Shown: positions 41,703 to 50,235, counted from the first letter of the stretch. The stretch is 64,000 nt of DNA from an uncultured Collinsella sp. (GCA_900544095.1 UQTV01000004.1:135659-199658), one strand, 5' to 3'. A program made the numbers and translations. The notes: generated by a model not told the origin, from the sequence alone.

Positions 41703-43046
41703 CTAGTTGGCCATGACGCCTTCGGTCCAGGCCTCGACGTCCTCGATGCGCAGGACGTTGGCGACCTCGGCCACGCAGTCGACGCTGGCAAGCTCCGCGG
41801 CGGCAGCCTGGACGTCCTTCTCGAGTGCGCGGTGCGTCAGGAAGATGACCGAGCAGGCATCGCTGACACCCGACTTGCCGTCCTCGACTTGGTTGATGAG
41901 CGAGATCGAAATGTTGTGCTTGGCAAAGATGTCGACCGTCTCGGACAGGGCGCCCACGCGGTCGGCGACCTTCAGGCGCACATAGTACTTGGTCTGGAGC
42001 TCGTCCATGGGCTTAAAGGCGAGGTTGTGACCATAGGGCTCAATCTCGGGCAGCGGAGCCACGCCCCGGCTGATCTGCTCGGAGAGCGACAGGATATCGC
42101 CCACGACGGCGCTCGCGGTGGGGAAGGAGCCTGCGCCGGCACCGTAGAACATGGTCTCGCCCACGGCGTCGCCCACTACGTAAACAGCGTTCATGGCGCC
42201 GTTGACCTTGGCAAGCATGTGGTCGGCGGGGATCAGCGTGGGATGCACGCGGACGTCGACGCCGGCGTCGGTGTTGCGGGCGATGCCGAGCAGCTTAATG
42301 GTGTAGCCGAGCTCGCGGGCCTGGGCGATGTCCTCGGCGCCGATGGTGCGGATACCCTGCTGGTACACATCATCGGTGGTAACGCGGGTGCCAAAGCCGA
42401 TGGAGGCGAGGATGGCCGTCTTGCTGGCGGCGTCGAAGCCGTCGACGTCGGCGGACGGGTCGGCCTCGGCATAGCCCTTGGCCTGCGCGTCGGCGAGCAC
42501 GTCGGCGTAATCGGCGCCCTCGGCGTCCATGCGCGACAGGATATAGTTGGTGGTGCCGTTGAGGATGCCAGCGATGGTCAGGATCTTGTTGCCCACCAGG
42601 TCGTGCTCAAGCGTGCTCACGATGGGGATGCCGCCGCCGCAACTGGCCTCGCACTTAATCTGCACGCCGCACGCACGCGCCTTCTCGGCAAGCGTCTCGA
42701 CGTGACGGCCCAGCAGGGCCTTGTTGGCAGAGACGACGTGCTTGCCGTGCTCAAAGGCAGTGGTAAAGATCTCGGTTGCGGGATGCTCGCCGCCGATCAG
42801 CTCGACGACGATGTCGACGGCGGGGCCGGTGACGACGTCGTGCCAGTCACTCGTAAAGGCCTCGCGCTCAATGCCTGCCGACTCGGCCTGCTCCCAAGCA
42901 AGCGCGCAGGCGCGGGTCAGCTTAAGGTCGATGCCGTAGGCTGCCAGGTACTCATCGTGGTGGCTCTTGATCAGACGGGCCACGCCGCCGCCGACGGTTC
43001 CCAGACCGATCAGACCGACGTTCACGGTGCGCAGGGGTTCGCTCAT
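41703..43046 (-). CDS. hom: Homoserine dehydrogenase with ACT domain
   Basis: A 447-aa enzyme reducing aspartate semialdehyde to homoserine, the branch point for threonine, methionine and isoleucine. GLIGLGTVGGGVA near residue 11 is the NAD(P)-binding fold; SANKALL near 108 and GILNGTTNYILSRM near 160 are homoserine dehydrogenase signatures, with the catalytic Lys in the following DAQAKGYAEADPSADVDG segment. A C-terminal ACT domain (about 355-430) implies feedback inhibition by threonine. AAGGAG lies 8 nt before ATG 43046. No lysC or thrBC neighbours are present. Confidence 0.92.
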   Translation of the reverse strand: MSEPLRTVNVGLIGLGTVGGGVARLIKSHHDEYLAAYGIDLKLTRACALAWEQAESAGIEREAFTSDWHDVVTGPAVDIVVELIGGEHPATEIFTTAFEHGKHVVSANKALLGRHVETLAEKARACGVQIKCEASCGGGIPIVSTLEHDLVGNKILTIAGILNGTTNYILSRMDAEGADYADVLADAQAKGYAEADPSADVDGFDAASKTAILASIGFGTRVTTDDVYQQGIRTIGAEDIAQARELGYTIKLLGIARNTDAGVDVRVHPTLIPADHMLAKVNGAMNAVYVVGDAVGETMFYGAGAGSFPTASAVVGDILSLSEQISRGVAPLPEIEPYGHNLAFKPMDELQTKYYVRLKVADRVGALSETVDIFAKHNISISLINQVEDGKSGVSDACSVIFLTHRALEKDVQAAAAELASVDCVAEVANVLRIEDVEAWTEGVMAN

Positions 43047-43540
43047 AGATAGCTCCTTCGTGCATCTCATGGATGGATTAACCGCTTAAAGGTTGAGTGC
43101 ATTCTAGCGTGAACAGAGGGCGCGTGCTCGCCAGGCAACAGGAGTCGCACAAAACGGCACCCCCGAAACGCTGCGGAAACATTGGAAACATGCTCGCTAC
43201 AAACGGAACTCCGTAACAAACTGTCAACGTTTGCACCATAAGGTTTGCCCTGTACCGCAAGACGGCCGCATCGCGGCTAGCGAAAAGGGGGACACCATGT
43301 TTATTAAGAGCGGGAACGCTTGTAACAGAATGGAAACATTACTTTTACACAATAAAGTGGCATTACTGCATAAAAAAATAGAAATACGCAGAAATATGGA
43401 TAAATGAACAAATCCAAAGAAAAGTTGAAATAATCGCCACTTTTCCTAACTAAAGCGTCTACTATTTTGCGAACGCCGAACACGGCGAAGGATGGCCTGT
43501 CGGGTAACCGAAACCCGACGAGATTTGAGAGGAGAGCCGC
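43047..43540. promoter_or_regulatory. Long AT-rich leader and promoter region upstream of livK
   Basis: 494 nt between divergent hom and liv genes. The part 43300-43470 is strikingly AT-rich for this genome. It contains a short frame with a strong SD (43297-43407), then small hairpins: GAAAAGT/ACTTTTC, CGCCG/CGGCG near 43474-43487 and GTCGGGT/ACCCGAC just before the livK SD. TACTATTTT near 43460 is a possible -10. The arrangement suggests a regulated 5' leader. Confidence 0.45.
43297..43407 (+). other. Candidate leucine-rich leader peptide of the liv operon
   Basis: A 36-codon frame with AAAAGGGGG 5 nt before its ATG. The peptide has five Leu (METLLLHNKVALLHKK includes LLL and LL), three Ile and one Val. 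Clustered regulatory codons next to a strong SD recall leader peptides of leu/ilv attenuators. No classical terminator with a U-run follows before livK, so attenuation is unproven. Confidence 0.35.
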
Positions 43541-44728
43541 ATGTCGAGCCTCACCGGTAAGTCATTGAACCCTGTTATGAATCGCAGGAGCGTTATCGCG
43601 AGCGCAGCAGGTCTGGGGGCGATGTCCATTCTAGCTGGCTGCTCCTCCAACGGCGGCGACAGCGGTTCCGCTTCGGGCGACGCTTCGTTTAAGATCGGTA
43701 CCATCGGCCCGCTGACCGGCGCCAACGCGTCCTACGGCAAGTCCGTTACCCAGGGCGTCGAGCTTGGCTGCAAGGATTTCTCGACCAAGGAGCTGCCGCT
43801 TGCCAGCAAGGCCGAGGACGACCAGGCCGACGGCGAGAAGGCCGTCAACGCCTTTAACACCCTGCTCGACTGGGGCATGCAGGCCCTCGTCGGCCCGACC
43901 ACTACGGGTGCGTCGGTTGCCGTTGCCGCCGAGTGCGGTAACGACCCCAAGACGTTCATGATCACCCCGTCCGCGTCCTCCGAGGACGTCACCGACGGCA
44001 AGGATTGCGTCTTCCAGGTTTGCTTCACCGACCCCAACCAGGGTGTCAACGCTGCCAAGTTCCTGGCGCAGAAGTATGCGGACGAGAAGTTCGTGCTGTT
44101 CTATAACTCCGGCGACGCCTATTCTTCGGGCATCGCAGATTCCTTTAAGGCCCAAGCCGCTGAGTCCAAGCTCGAGATTGTTGACGAGGAGACCTTTAAG
44201 GACGACTCCGCCACGAGCTTTACCAACCAGCTGACCAAGGCCAAGCAGGCCGGCGCCACCATGATCTTTGCGCCGATCTACTACACGCCGGCGTCCGTCC
44301 TGCTCAAGAACGCCAAGGACATGGGCTACGACGTCAAGATGATGGGCTGCGACGGTATGGACGGCATCCTGGGCGTTGAGGGCTTCGATACCTCTCTTGC
44401 TGAGGGTCTGCTGCTCATGACCCCGTTCTCCGCCGACGACGAGAAGAACGCCGACTTCGTTAACGCTTACAAGGATAAGTACGGCGATACTCCCGACCAG
44501 TTTGCCGCCGACGCCTACGACGGCGTGCACGCGGTGGCTGAGGCCGTCAAGGAGGCCGGTCTTGGTGTCGATGCCGATCCGACCGAGGTCGCCGAGAAGC
44601 TGTCCAAGGCTATGCTCAAGATTACCGTTGACGGTCTGACCGGCAAGCTCACCTGGAACGATAAGGGCCAGGTCCAGAAGGAGCCCACGGCGTACGTCAT
44701 CACCGACGGCAAGTACGTACAGGCCTAA
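43541..44728 (+). CDS. livK: Branched-chain amino acid ABC transporter substrate-binding lipoprotein
   Basis: A 395-aa periplasmic-binding-type protein of the LivJ/LivK (Leu/Ile/Val-binding) family. It has a lipoprotein signal with LAGC (Cys34) and a twin-arginine NRRS at residues 14-17, so Tat export is possible. The mature part begins with KIGTIGPLTGANASYGKSVTQG, the usual first strand of the fold. GAGAGGAG lies upstream of ATG 43541. It is the first of five liv genes; a strong hairpin just after the gene probably raises its expression over that of the permeases. Confidence 0.9.
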   Translation: MSSLTGKSLNPVMNRRSVIASAAGLGAMSILAGCSSNGGDSGSASGDASFKIGTIGPLTGANASYGKSVTQGVELGCKDFSTKELPLASKAEDDQADGEKAVNAFNTLLDWGMQALVGPTTTGASVAVAAECGNDPKTFMITPSASSEDVTDGKDCVFQVCFTDPNQGVNAAKFLAQKYADEKFVLFYNSGDAYSSGIADSFKAQAAESKLEIVDEETFKDDSATSFTNQLTKAKQAGATMIFAPIYYTPASVLLKNAKDMGYDVKMMGCDGMDGILGVEGFDTSLAEGLLLMTPFSADDEKNADFVNAYKDKYGDTPDQFAADAYDGVHAVAEAVKEAGLGVDADPTEVAEKLSKAMLKITVDGLTGKLTWNDKGQVQKEPTAYVITDGKYVQA

Positions 44729-44760
44729 TTGGCCGCCTTACATAGAGCGGTTTTGATCCC

Positions 44761-44790
44761 AAGCAGGGGAGGTTTTGGCCTTCCCTGCTT
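44761..44790 (+). terminator. Intra-operon hairpin between livK and livH
   Basis: AAGCAGGGGAGG (44761-44772) pairs with CCTTCCCTGCTT (44779-44790) with a 6-nt loop. T-containing sequence (GCTTGGTATCT) follows. Such hairpins after binding-protein genes act as partial terminators and stabilise the upstream mRNA. Confidence 0.6.
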
Positions 44791-44801
44791 GCTTGGTATC
44801 T

Positions 44802-44821
44802 AGGGACAGTGTAACGTCCCT
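44802..44821. repeat. Short GGGACA palindrome in the livK-livH gap
   Basis: AGGGAC (44802-44807) and GTCCCT (44816-44821) are complementary with an 8-nt loop AGTGTAAC. It shares the AGGGACA core of the palindromes at 4175, 18348 and 48594, but the stem is only 6 bp, so family membership is doubtful. Confidence 0.3.
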
Positions 44822-44867
44822 GTTTCATACATTAACTGGAAACCTATTCGAAAGGGGGATGTGGAAC

Positions 44868-45749
44868 ATGACGGTCTTTATCCAATACCTGGTCAACGGC
44901 CTGTCCATGGGCAGCGTCTACGCCATCATCGCGTTGGGCTACACCATGGTCTACGGTATCGCCAAGATGCTGAACTTCGCTCACGGCGATGTCATCATGG
45001 TCGGTGCCTATGTCTCGTTCTGCGCCACGTCGTATCTCGGCCTCCCGGGCTGGGCATCTGTAGTTCTCTCTTGTGTGGTCTGCACGGTTCTCGGTGTTCT
45101 CATTGAGGGTCTGGCCTATAAGCCGCTGCGCCAAGCAGGACCGCTGGCCGTTCTGATCACGGCCATCGGCGTGTCTTACTTCCTGCAGAACGCCGCGCAG
45201 CTTCTGTGGGGCGCCACGCCCAAGAACTTCACTTCGCTCGTCACCTTCCAGGTGCCGGAGTTCTTGGCCAAGTTCAATGTAAGCGCCGTTTCGCTCGTCA
45301 CCATCGTCGCCTGCCTGGTTATCATGGCCGGTCTGATGTTCTTTACAGGTAAGACCAAGATGGGCAAGGCCATGCGCGCCGTGTCCGAGGACAAGGCCGC
45401 CGCTCAGCTCATGGGCATCAACGTCAACCGCACCATCTCGATGACGTTTGCCATCGGCTCTGCCCTTGCTGCCATCGCCGGCGTGCTGCTGTGCTCCTAC
45501 TCGCCGGTGTTGCAGCCCACCACGGGTGCCATGCCTGGTATCAAGGCTTTCGACGCTGCCGTCTTCGGCGGCATCGGCTCCATTCCCGGTGCCTTTGTTG
45601 GCGGTATTCTTATCGGCATCATCGAGGCGATGGCACAGGCTTACATTTCCACGAGCCTTGCCAACTCCATCGTCTTTGGTGTTCTGATCATCGTCCTGCT
45701 CGTCAAGCCTGCCGGCCTCTTGGGCAAGTACGTCCCCGAGAAGGTGTAG
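44868..45749 (+). CDS. livH: Branched-chain amino acid ABC permease LivH
   Basis: A 293-aa integral membrane permease with about eight helices. MGSVYAIIALGYTMVYGIAKMLNFAHGDV near the N-terminus is the LivH signature. It forms the transmembrane channel with LivM. ATG 44868 is chosen because AAAGGGGG lies 9 nt upstream; an ATG at 44859 abuts that site. The next gene starts within 10 nt. Confidence 0.9.
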   Translation: MTVFIQYLVNGLSMGSVYAIIALGYTMVYGIAKMLNFAHGDVIMVGAYVSFCATSYLGLPGWASVVLSCVVCTVLGVLIEGLAYKPLRQAGPLAVLITAIGVSYFLQNAAQLLWGATPKNFTSLVTFQVPEFLAKFNVSAVSLVTIVACLVIMAGLMFFTGKTKMGKAMRAVSEDKAAAQLMGINVNRTISMTFAIGSALAAIAGVLLCSYSPVLQPTTGAMPGIKAFDAAVFGGIGSIPGAFVGGILIGIIEAMAQAYISTSLANSIVFGVLIIVLLVKPAGLLGKYVPEKV

Positions 45750-45758
45750 GTGAGCGTT

Positions 45759-46838
45759 ATGAAGTTTCTTAAAGACAAGCAGACGCGTCACGACTTTGTT
45801 ACGTACGCCATGTGCCTTGTGGCGTTCGCCATCGTGTTCTTTATGCAGTCTAACCACATGATTCCGCGCATGATTGCCGGTCAGCTGGTCCCCATTACGG
45901 CCTATATCGTCATGGCCATTTCCCTCAACCTCGTCGTCGGTATCGCGGGCGACTTGTCGCTGGGCCACGCGGGCTTTATGAGCGTCGGCGCCTATACGGG
46001 CATCGTCACCGCCGTCGCGCTGGAGAGCGCCGTTCCCTCCGATCCGGTGCGCCTTATCATCAGTATCGTGGTCGGCGCCATCGCTGCCGCCATTCTGGGC
46101 TTCTTGATTGGCATCCCGGTCCTTCGTCTGAGCGGCGATTACCTGGCTATCGTGACGCTGGCCTTTGGCGAGATCATCAAAGAGATCGTCACCTGCCTCA
46201 TTGTGGGTGTCGACTCCCGCGGCCTGCACGTGATCTTTAACATCACGGGCAACTCTACGATCGACGACCTGCACCTGCTCGAGGACGGCACCGCCATCAT
46301 CAAGGGCGCCCAGGGTGCCTCGGGCGTGTCGACGTACTCGACCTTCCTCGCCGGTGCCATCCTGGTTATGGTCGCGCTCGTGATTGTACTCAACCTGGTT
46401 CGCAGCCGTACCGGCCGTGCCATTATTGCCGTGCGCGATAACAAGATCGCTGCCGAGTCCGTGGGCATCTCCGTCACCCAGTACCGCATGATCGCCTTCG
46501 TGGTTTCCGCCGCCCTCGCCGGTGCTGCCGGAGCTTTGTTCGGCGGTAACTTCTCGCAGCTTTCCGCTACTAAGTTCGACTTCAACACGTCGATCCTCAT
46601 TCTGGTGTTCGTGGTTCTGGGCGGCCTGGGCAACATGCGCGGTTCCGTTATCGCCGCGGCGCTGCTCACGGTGCTCCCCGAGTTGCTCCGTCAGTTCTCG
46701 GACTACCGCATGCTCATCTACGCCATCGTGTTGATCCTGGTCATGGTCTTTACTAACAACCCACAGCTCAAGGCATTCTTCGCACGCATTAAGGACCGCT
46801 TTGCTTCCAAGAAGGAGGTGGCAGCCGATGCCCAGTAA
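45759..46838 (+). CDS. livM: Branched-chain amino acid ABC permease LivM
   Basis: A 359-aa permease with about nine to ten helices. SLNLVVGIAGDLSLGHAGFMSVGAYTG near residues 52-78 and LRLSGDYLAIVTLAFGEI near 124-141 are LivM hallmarks. GGTGA upstream supports ATG 45759, though GTG 45750 is in frame. The charged tail overlaps the livG start by 11 nt. Confidence 0.9.
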   Translation: MKFLKDKQTRHDFVTYAMCLVAFAIVFFMQSNHMIPRMIAGQLVPITAYIVMAISLNLVVGIAGDLSLGHAGFMSVGAYTGIVTAVALESAVPSDPVRLIISIVVGAIAAAILGFLIGIPVLRLSGDYLAIVTLAFGEIIKEIVTCLIVGVDSRGLHVIFNITGNSTIDDLHLLEDGTAIIKGAQGASGVSTYSTFLAGAILVMVALVIVLNLVRSRTGRAIIAVRDNKIAAESVGISVTQYRMIAFVVSAALAGAAGALFGGNFSQLSATKFDFNTSILILVFVVLGGLGNMRGSVIAAALLTVLPELLRQFSDYRMLIYAIVLILVMVFTNNPQLKAFFARIKDRFASKKEVAADAQ

Positions 46839-47688
46839 GTTTGAGTTCAACAAGGGCAAGATGGTCCCGTATCCTTCTGGCGCTATCGTTCCCGACCGCG
46901 ACCTGGGTCAGCGCCCGGCGCTCGAGTGCATCCACTTGGGCATTGAGTTTGGCGGCCTTAAGGCAGTAGACGACTTTAGCCTGACCATCGGCAAGACCGA
47001 GATCGCCGGTCTCATCGGCCCCAACGGCGCTGGCAAGACCACGGTCTTCAACCTGCTCACCAAGGTGTACCAGCCCACGCACGGCACCATCCTGCTCGAC
47101 GGTGAGGACACCTCGGGCAAGTCGGTCTACCAGGTCAACCGCATGGGTATTGCCCGTACGTTCCAGAACATTCGCCTGTTCAACACCATGACGGTGGAGG
47201 ACAACGTTAAGGTCGGCCTGCACAACCAGGAGCGCTACTCCGGCTTTGAGGGCGTTCTGCGCCTGCCGACGTATTGGAAGCACGAGAAGGCCGCCCACGA
47301 GCGCGCCATGGAGCTGCTGTCCATTTTTGACATGGAGCACCTGGCAAATGAGCAGGCCGGATCGCTGCCTTACGGCGCCCAGCGTCGTCTGGAAATCGTC
47401 CGCGCGCTTGCCACCAACCCCAAGCTACTGCTGCTCGACGAGCCTGCCGCCGGAATGAACCCGTCCGAGACCGCAGAACTCATGGCGAACATCGTCAAGA
47501 TTCGCGACACCTTCGGCATCGCCATCATGCTTATCGAGCATGATATGTCGCTCGTTATGAACATCTGCGAGGGCATCTGCGTGCTCAACTTTGGTAAGGT
47601 CATCGCCAAGGGTACGGCCGAGGAGATCCAGAACAACGACGCTGTTATCGAGGCATATCTGGGCAAGCAGGATAAGGGGGAGAACTAA
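46828..47688 (+). CDS. livG: Branched-chain amino acid ABC ATPase LivG
   Basis: A 286-aa ABC ATPase with Walker A GPNGAGKT near residue 66, Q-loop FQNIRLF near 112, a signature loop written LPYGAQRRLEIVRAL near 183 (where LSGG is common) and Walker B LLLLDEPAAGMNP near 209. A 25-residue N-terminal extension precedes the fold. AAGGAGG lies 9 nt before ATG 46828, inside livM. Confidence 0.9.
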   Translation: MPSKFEFNKGKMVPYPSGAIVPDRDLGQRPALECIHLGIEFGGLKAVDDFSLTIGKTEIAGLIGPNGAGKTTVFNLLTKVYQPTHGTILLDGEDTSGKSVYQVNRMGIARTFQNIRLFNTMTVEDNVKVGLHNQERYSGFEGVLRLPTYWKHEKAAHERAMELLSIFDMEHLANEQAGSLPYGAQRRLEIVRALATNPKLLLLDEPAAGMNPSETAELMANIVKIRDTFGIAIMLIEHDMSLVMNICEGICVLNFGKVIAKGTAEEIQNNDAVIEAYLGKQDKGEN

Positions 47689-48402
47689 ATGGCAGAGCCG
47701 ATGCTTTCCGTCTACAACATCAACGTCTGGTACGGCGCCATCCACGCCATTAAGGACATCTCCTTTAACGTCAACGAGGGTGAGATCGTGGCCCTGATTG
47801 GCGCCAACGGTGCCGGCAAGTCCACGACGCTCAAGACCGTCTCGGGCCTGCTGCGCTCTAAGACCGGCTCCATCAAGTTTATGGGCGAGGACATTACCCA
47901 TACGCCCGCCGACAAGCTGGTTGGTAAGGGCCTGGCTCAGGTGCCCGAGGGTCGTCGTGCCTTTTTGCAGATGACGGTCGAGGAGAACCTGGAAATGGGT
48001 GCCTATACGCAGCCCAAGTCAACGGTGGCTCCGGGCCTCGAGCGCGTCTACGAGCAGTTCCCGCGCCTGAAGGAGCGTCGTCGCCAGGTCGCCGGTACCC
48101 TTTCGGGCGGCGAGCAGCAGATGCTCGTTATGGGCCGCGCCCTTATGAGTAACCCTAAGCTGCTCATGCTCGACGAACCCTCCATGGGTCTGGCGCCGAT
48201 TCTGATCGAACAGATCTTCCAAATTGTCGAGGACCTGCACAAGGCCGGCACCACGGTGCTCCTGGTCGAGCAAAACGCACAGATGGCTCTTTCCATCGCC
48301 ACACGCGGCTACGTGCTCGAGACCGGCAAGATCACCATGACCGGCACCGGCCAAGAACTGCTGCACGACGATAACGTGCGTAAAGCTTACCTGGGCGGCT
48401 AG
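47689..48402 (+). CDS. livF: Branched-chain amino acid ABC ATPase LivF
   Basis: A 237-aa ABC ATPase with Walker A GANGAGKST near residue 38, VPEGRRAF near 85 (typical of LivF), signature LSGGEQQMLVMGRAL near 137 and Walker B LLMLDEPSMGLAP near 158. It starts at the codon after the livG stop; GGGGGAG precedes it. It completes the operon and pairs with LivG to power LivHM. Confidence 0.92.
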   Translation: MAEPMLSVYNINVWYGAIHAIKDISFNVNEGEIVALIGANGAGKSTTLKTVSGLLRSKTGSIKFMGEDITHTPADKLVGKGLAQVPEGRRAFLQMTVEENLEMGAYTQPKSTVAPGLERVYEQFPRLKERRRQVAGTLSGGEQQMLVMGRALMSNPKLLMLDEPSMGLAPILIEQIFQIVEDLHKAGTTVLLVEQNAQMALSIATRGYVLETGKITMTGTGQELLHDDNVRKAYLGG

Positions 48403-48405
48403 ATA

Positions 48406-48433
48406 GTTACGGCGTTTTGCCAAACGCCGTAAC
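48406..48433 (+). terminator. Hairpin after livF
   Basis: GTTACGGCGTTT (48406-48417) and AAACGCCGTAAC (48422-48433) form a perfect 12-bp stem with the tetraloop TGCC, right after the livF stop. There is no U-tract, so it may stop transcription only partly or protect the mRNA 3' end. Confidence 0.6.
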
Positions 48434-48446
48434 CAGCCGACGCTGC

Positions 48447-48545
48447 AAGCCCGCCAGAGCGGCAATCTGCCTTTCAACTTCGGCGGCATGACCAGAAGGT
48501 CAATGCTGCCTTGTTTCAAGGCACCTTGCTCGCTCTGGCGGGCTT
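48447..48545. repeat. 15-bp inverted repeat with 69-nt spacer
   Basis: AAGCCCGCCAGAGCG (48447-48461) and CGCTCTGGCGGGCTT (48531-48545) are exact complements. The spacer contains a small hairpin CCTTG-TTT-CAAGG. No frame with an SD is inside. It could be a small structured RNA or a miniature mobile element. Confidence 0.45.
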
Positions 48546-48593
48546 TCGCTGTCGTTGCCAAAACATCGGCGTTGTGGCAGATGCCAACGACTA

Positions 48594-48678
48594 CCCCCTT
48601 TATGTTGCGATGGAATAGGGACTAAATGGGAGCCTCAGAGGCCAAAACAGTCCCTATTCCACCGCAACTTCATGGGGG
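48594..48678. repeat. 85-nt palindrome with AGGGACT core
   Basis: GTTGCGATGGAATAGGGACT (48604-48623) pairs with its complement at 48649-48668 with one mismatch (G-U). The pairing resumes at CCCCC (48594-48598) with GGGGG (48674-48678). The 25-nt loop is GC-mixed. It lies 49 nt upstream of the cutC start and shares the AGGGAC core with other palindromes of the window. Confidence 0.55.
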
Positions 48679-48726
48679 CGTGCGACAATGCCCATCGGAA
48701 AACGTTTGCCATCTGGGGGTCTATCT

Positions 48727-49404
48727 ATGCTGTACGAGTTTTGTGCCGAGAACTTTGAGCGGGTGCCGGCGGCTATCGATGCCGGTGCAAAGCGCATCGA
48801 GCTGTGCGACAACCTTGCCGTCGGTGGCACTACGCCCTCGGCTGGTGTTATCAGCGCTACGGTCAGCTATGCTCACGAGCATGACGCACGAGCGATGTGC
48901 ATGATTCGCCCGCGTGGCGGTGACTTTCACTACAACCAGGACGAGCTGCGCATGATGGAGATGGACTTGGGTCTTGCCGTGAGCGCCGGCGCCGATGGCT
49001 TGGTCTTTGGCTGCTGCAAGCCTTGTGCCGGCGGCTGGGCGCTCGACGAGCTTACGTTGGGCGCCCTCGTGATGGCCGCGGGCTGCGCGACCGAGGAGTG
49101 CAAGCGCGAGTCCCTTGACATCACCTTCCACATGGCGTTTGACCAGCTCTCGCCCGAGGCTCAGCTCGATGCCGTCGACACACTCGCCGACTGCGGCATC
49201 ACGCGTATCCTGACGCATGGTGGTGCTGCCGGAACGCCGATCGAGGACAATCTGGAGCACCTATCGCGTCTTGTCGAGTATGCGGGCGACCGCCTGACCA
49301 TCCTTCCCGGCGGCGGCATTTCCACGGCCAACCGCGATACCGTGGCGGCGGCATTGGGCGTCTCCGAGCTCCATGGCACCAAGATCGTGCCGCTGGAGGC
49401 GTAA
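48727..49404 (+). CDS. cutC: CutC family protein
   Basis: A 225-aa TIM-barrel protein of the CutC family. EFCAENFERVPAAIDAGAKRIELCDNLAVGGTTPS at the N-terminus and MCMIRPRGGDFHY near 59 are diagnostic. CutC was linked to copper homeostasis, but its enzymatic role is unclear. ATG 48727 is used because GGGGG lies 7 nt upstream. The GalT-like gene follows after 3 nt, suggesting a common function, perhaps in sugar metabolism. Confidence 0.85.
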   Translation: MLYEFCAENFERVPAAIDAGAKRIELCDNLAVGGTTPSAGVISATVSYAHEHDARAMCMIRPRGGDFHYNQDELRMMEMDLGLAVSAGADGLVFGCCKPCAGGWALDELTLGALVMAAGCATEECKRESLDITFHMAFDQLSPEAQLDAVDTLADCGITRILTHGGAAGTPIEDNLEHLSRLVEYAGDRLTILPGGGISTANRDTVAAALGVSELHGTKIVPLEA

Positions 49405-49407
49405 CCC

Positions 49408-50205
49408 GTGGCGCTGGTATTTGACGTTCAGCAGGCGAGCGGCAAGCCCGACGACAACCGGCGCCCTGGCACCGCGTGCCCCTTTTGCGATACCGAGGGA
49501 CTCGCCAATATCATCCGGCGCGACGGCGACTGCATCTGGCTCGAGAATAAGTTCAAAACCCTGCGCGCCACCCGTCAAACCGTGCTGATCGAGTCAGCCG
49601 ATCACGATGCCGACCTGGTGACCTATGAGCCAGATGAACTCCACCATGTGATGAGGTTTGCCCTGGATTGCTGGCAGCAGATGATCGATTCACGGCAGTA
49701 TCGAAGCGTGCTCATGTATAAGAACAAGGGTCCTCTCTCGGGCGGTAGTCTCGTTCATCCGCACATGCAGATTGTGGGTTTGGAGCAGGAAGACGGCTAT
49801 GCTTCGTTGACTTCCGCCAATTTCGAAGGCATCAATGTCTGGCAACAGGGGAGAATCGCGGCCAACATCTCAACCGAACCGATCATGGGGTTCTTTGAGG
49901 TCAACGTTTCAGCCCCGCAGGGAATCGCCGCCAGCGATGACACAAGAGACCAAGCCGAGGCAGATCTCTTCGCCGATGCGATCCAGGTGGCTCTGCGCTA
50001 TATCCTGAACGAGCACCACGGTGGTCGCGCAGAGTCGTACAACTTGTTCTTCTATCACCTGGGCGGTCGGACCATTGCCAAGGCGCTGCCGCGTTGGGTG
50101 GTTTCGCCCTACTTTGTCGGCTATCGTTTGGCCCAGGTCAATGCCGAGACAACGCTCGATATCGATGCTGAGCGCTTGCGTGCGCATCTGGAAACGCTCG
50201 TATAG
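49408..50205 (+). CDS. GalT/HIT-like DUF4931 protein
   Basis: A 265-aa protein with a CPFC zinc-type pair near residues 24-27 and the HIT-superfamily motif HPHMQIVGL near 112, where galactose-1-phosphate uridylyltransferases use HxHxQ for nucleotidyl transfer. Overall layout fits DUF4931, a GalT-like group of unknown substrate. The start is GTG 49408, 9 nt after GGAGG in the end of cutC. It is likely a nucleotidyltransferase or hydrolase. Confidence 0.68.
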   Translation: MALVFDVQQASGKPDDNRRPGTACPFCDTEGLANIIRRDGDCIWLENKFKTLRATRQTVLIESADHDADLVTYEPDELHHVMRFALDCWQQMIDSRQYRSVLMYKNKGPLSGGSLVHPHMQIVGLEQEDGYASLTSANFEGINVWQQGRIAANISTEPIMGFFEVNVSAPQGIAASDDTRDQAEADLFADAIQVALRYILNEHHGGRAESYNLFFYHLGGRTIAKALPRWVVSPYFVGYRLAQVNAETTLDIDAERLRAHLETLV

Positions 50206-50235
50206 CAAGATTAACACCCGTGTAATGCGGACAGT

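Larger units (their letters stand above)
48403..48726. other. Palindrome-rich intergenic region between livF and cutC
   Basis: 324 nt without a supported gene. It holds three inverted repeats in series: 48406-48433, 48447-48545 and 48594-48678, each listed separately. The cutC start, with GGGGG 7 nt upstream, follows. Such a cluster of palindromes suggests insertion of small mobile or RNA elements downstream of the liv operon. Confidence 0.55.

Noticed and set aside
43047..43296. Threonine/methionine riboswitch or T-box upstream of hom
   Set aside because: No T-box sequence or SAM riboswitch core is visible on the minus strand between the hom start and the AT-rich liv leader.
44844..46859. 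A 671-codon minus-strand frame opposite livH and livM
   Set aside because: Shadow of two certain permease genes; His/Asp/Gly-rich product without any recognisable fold.
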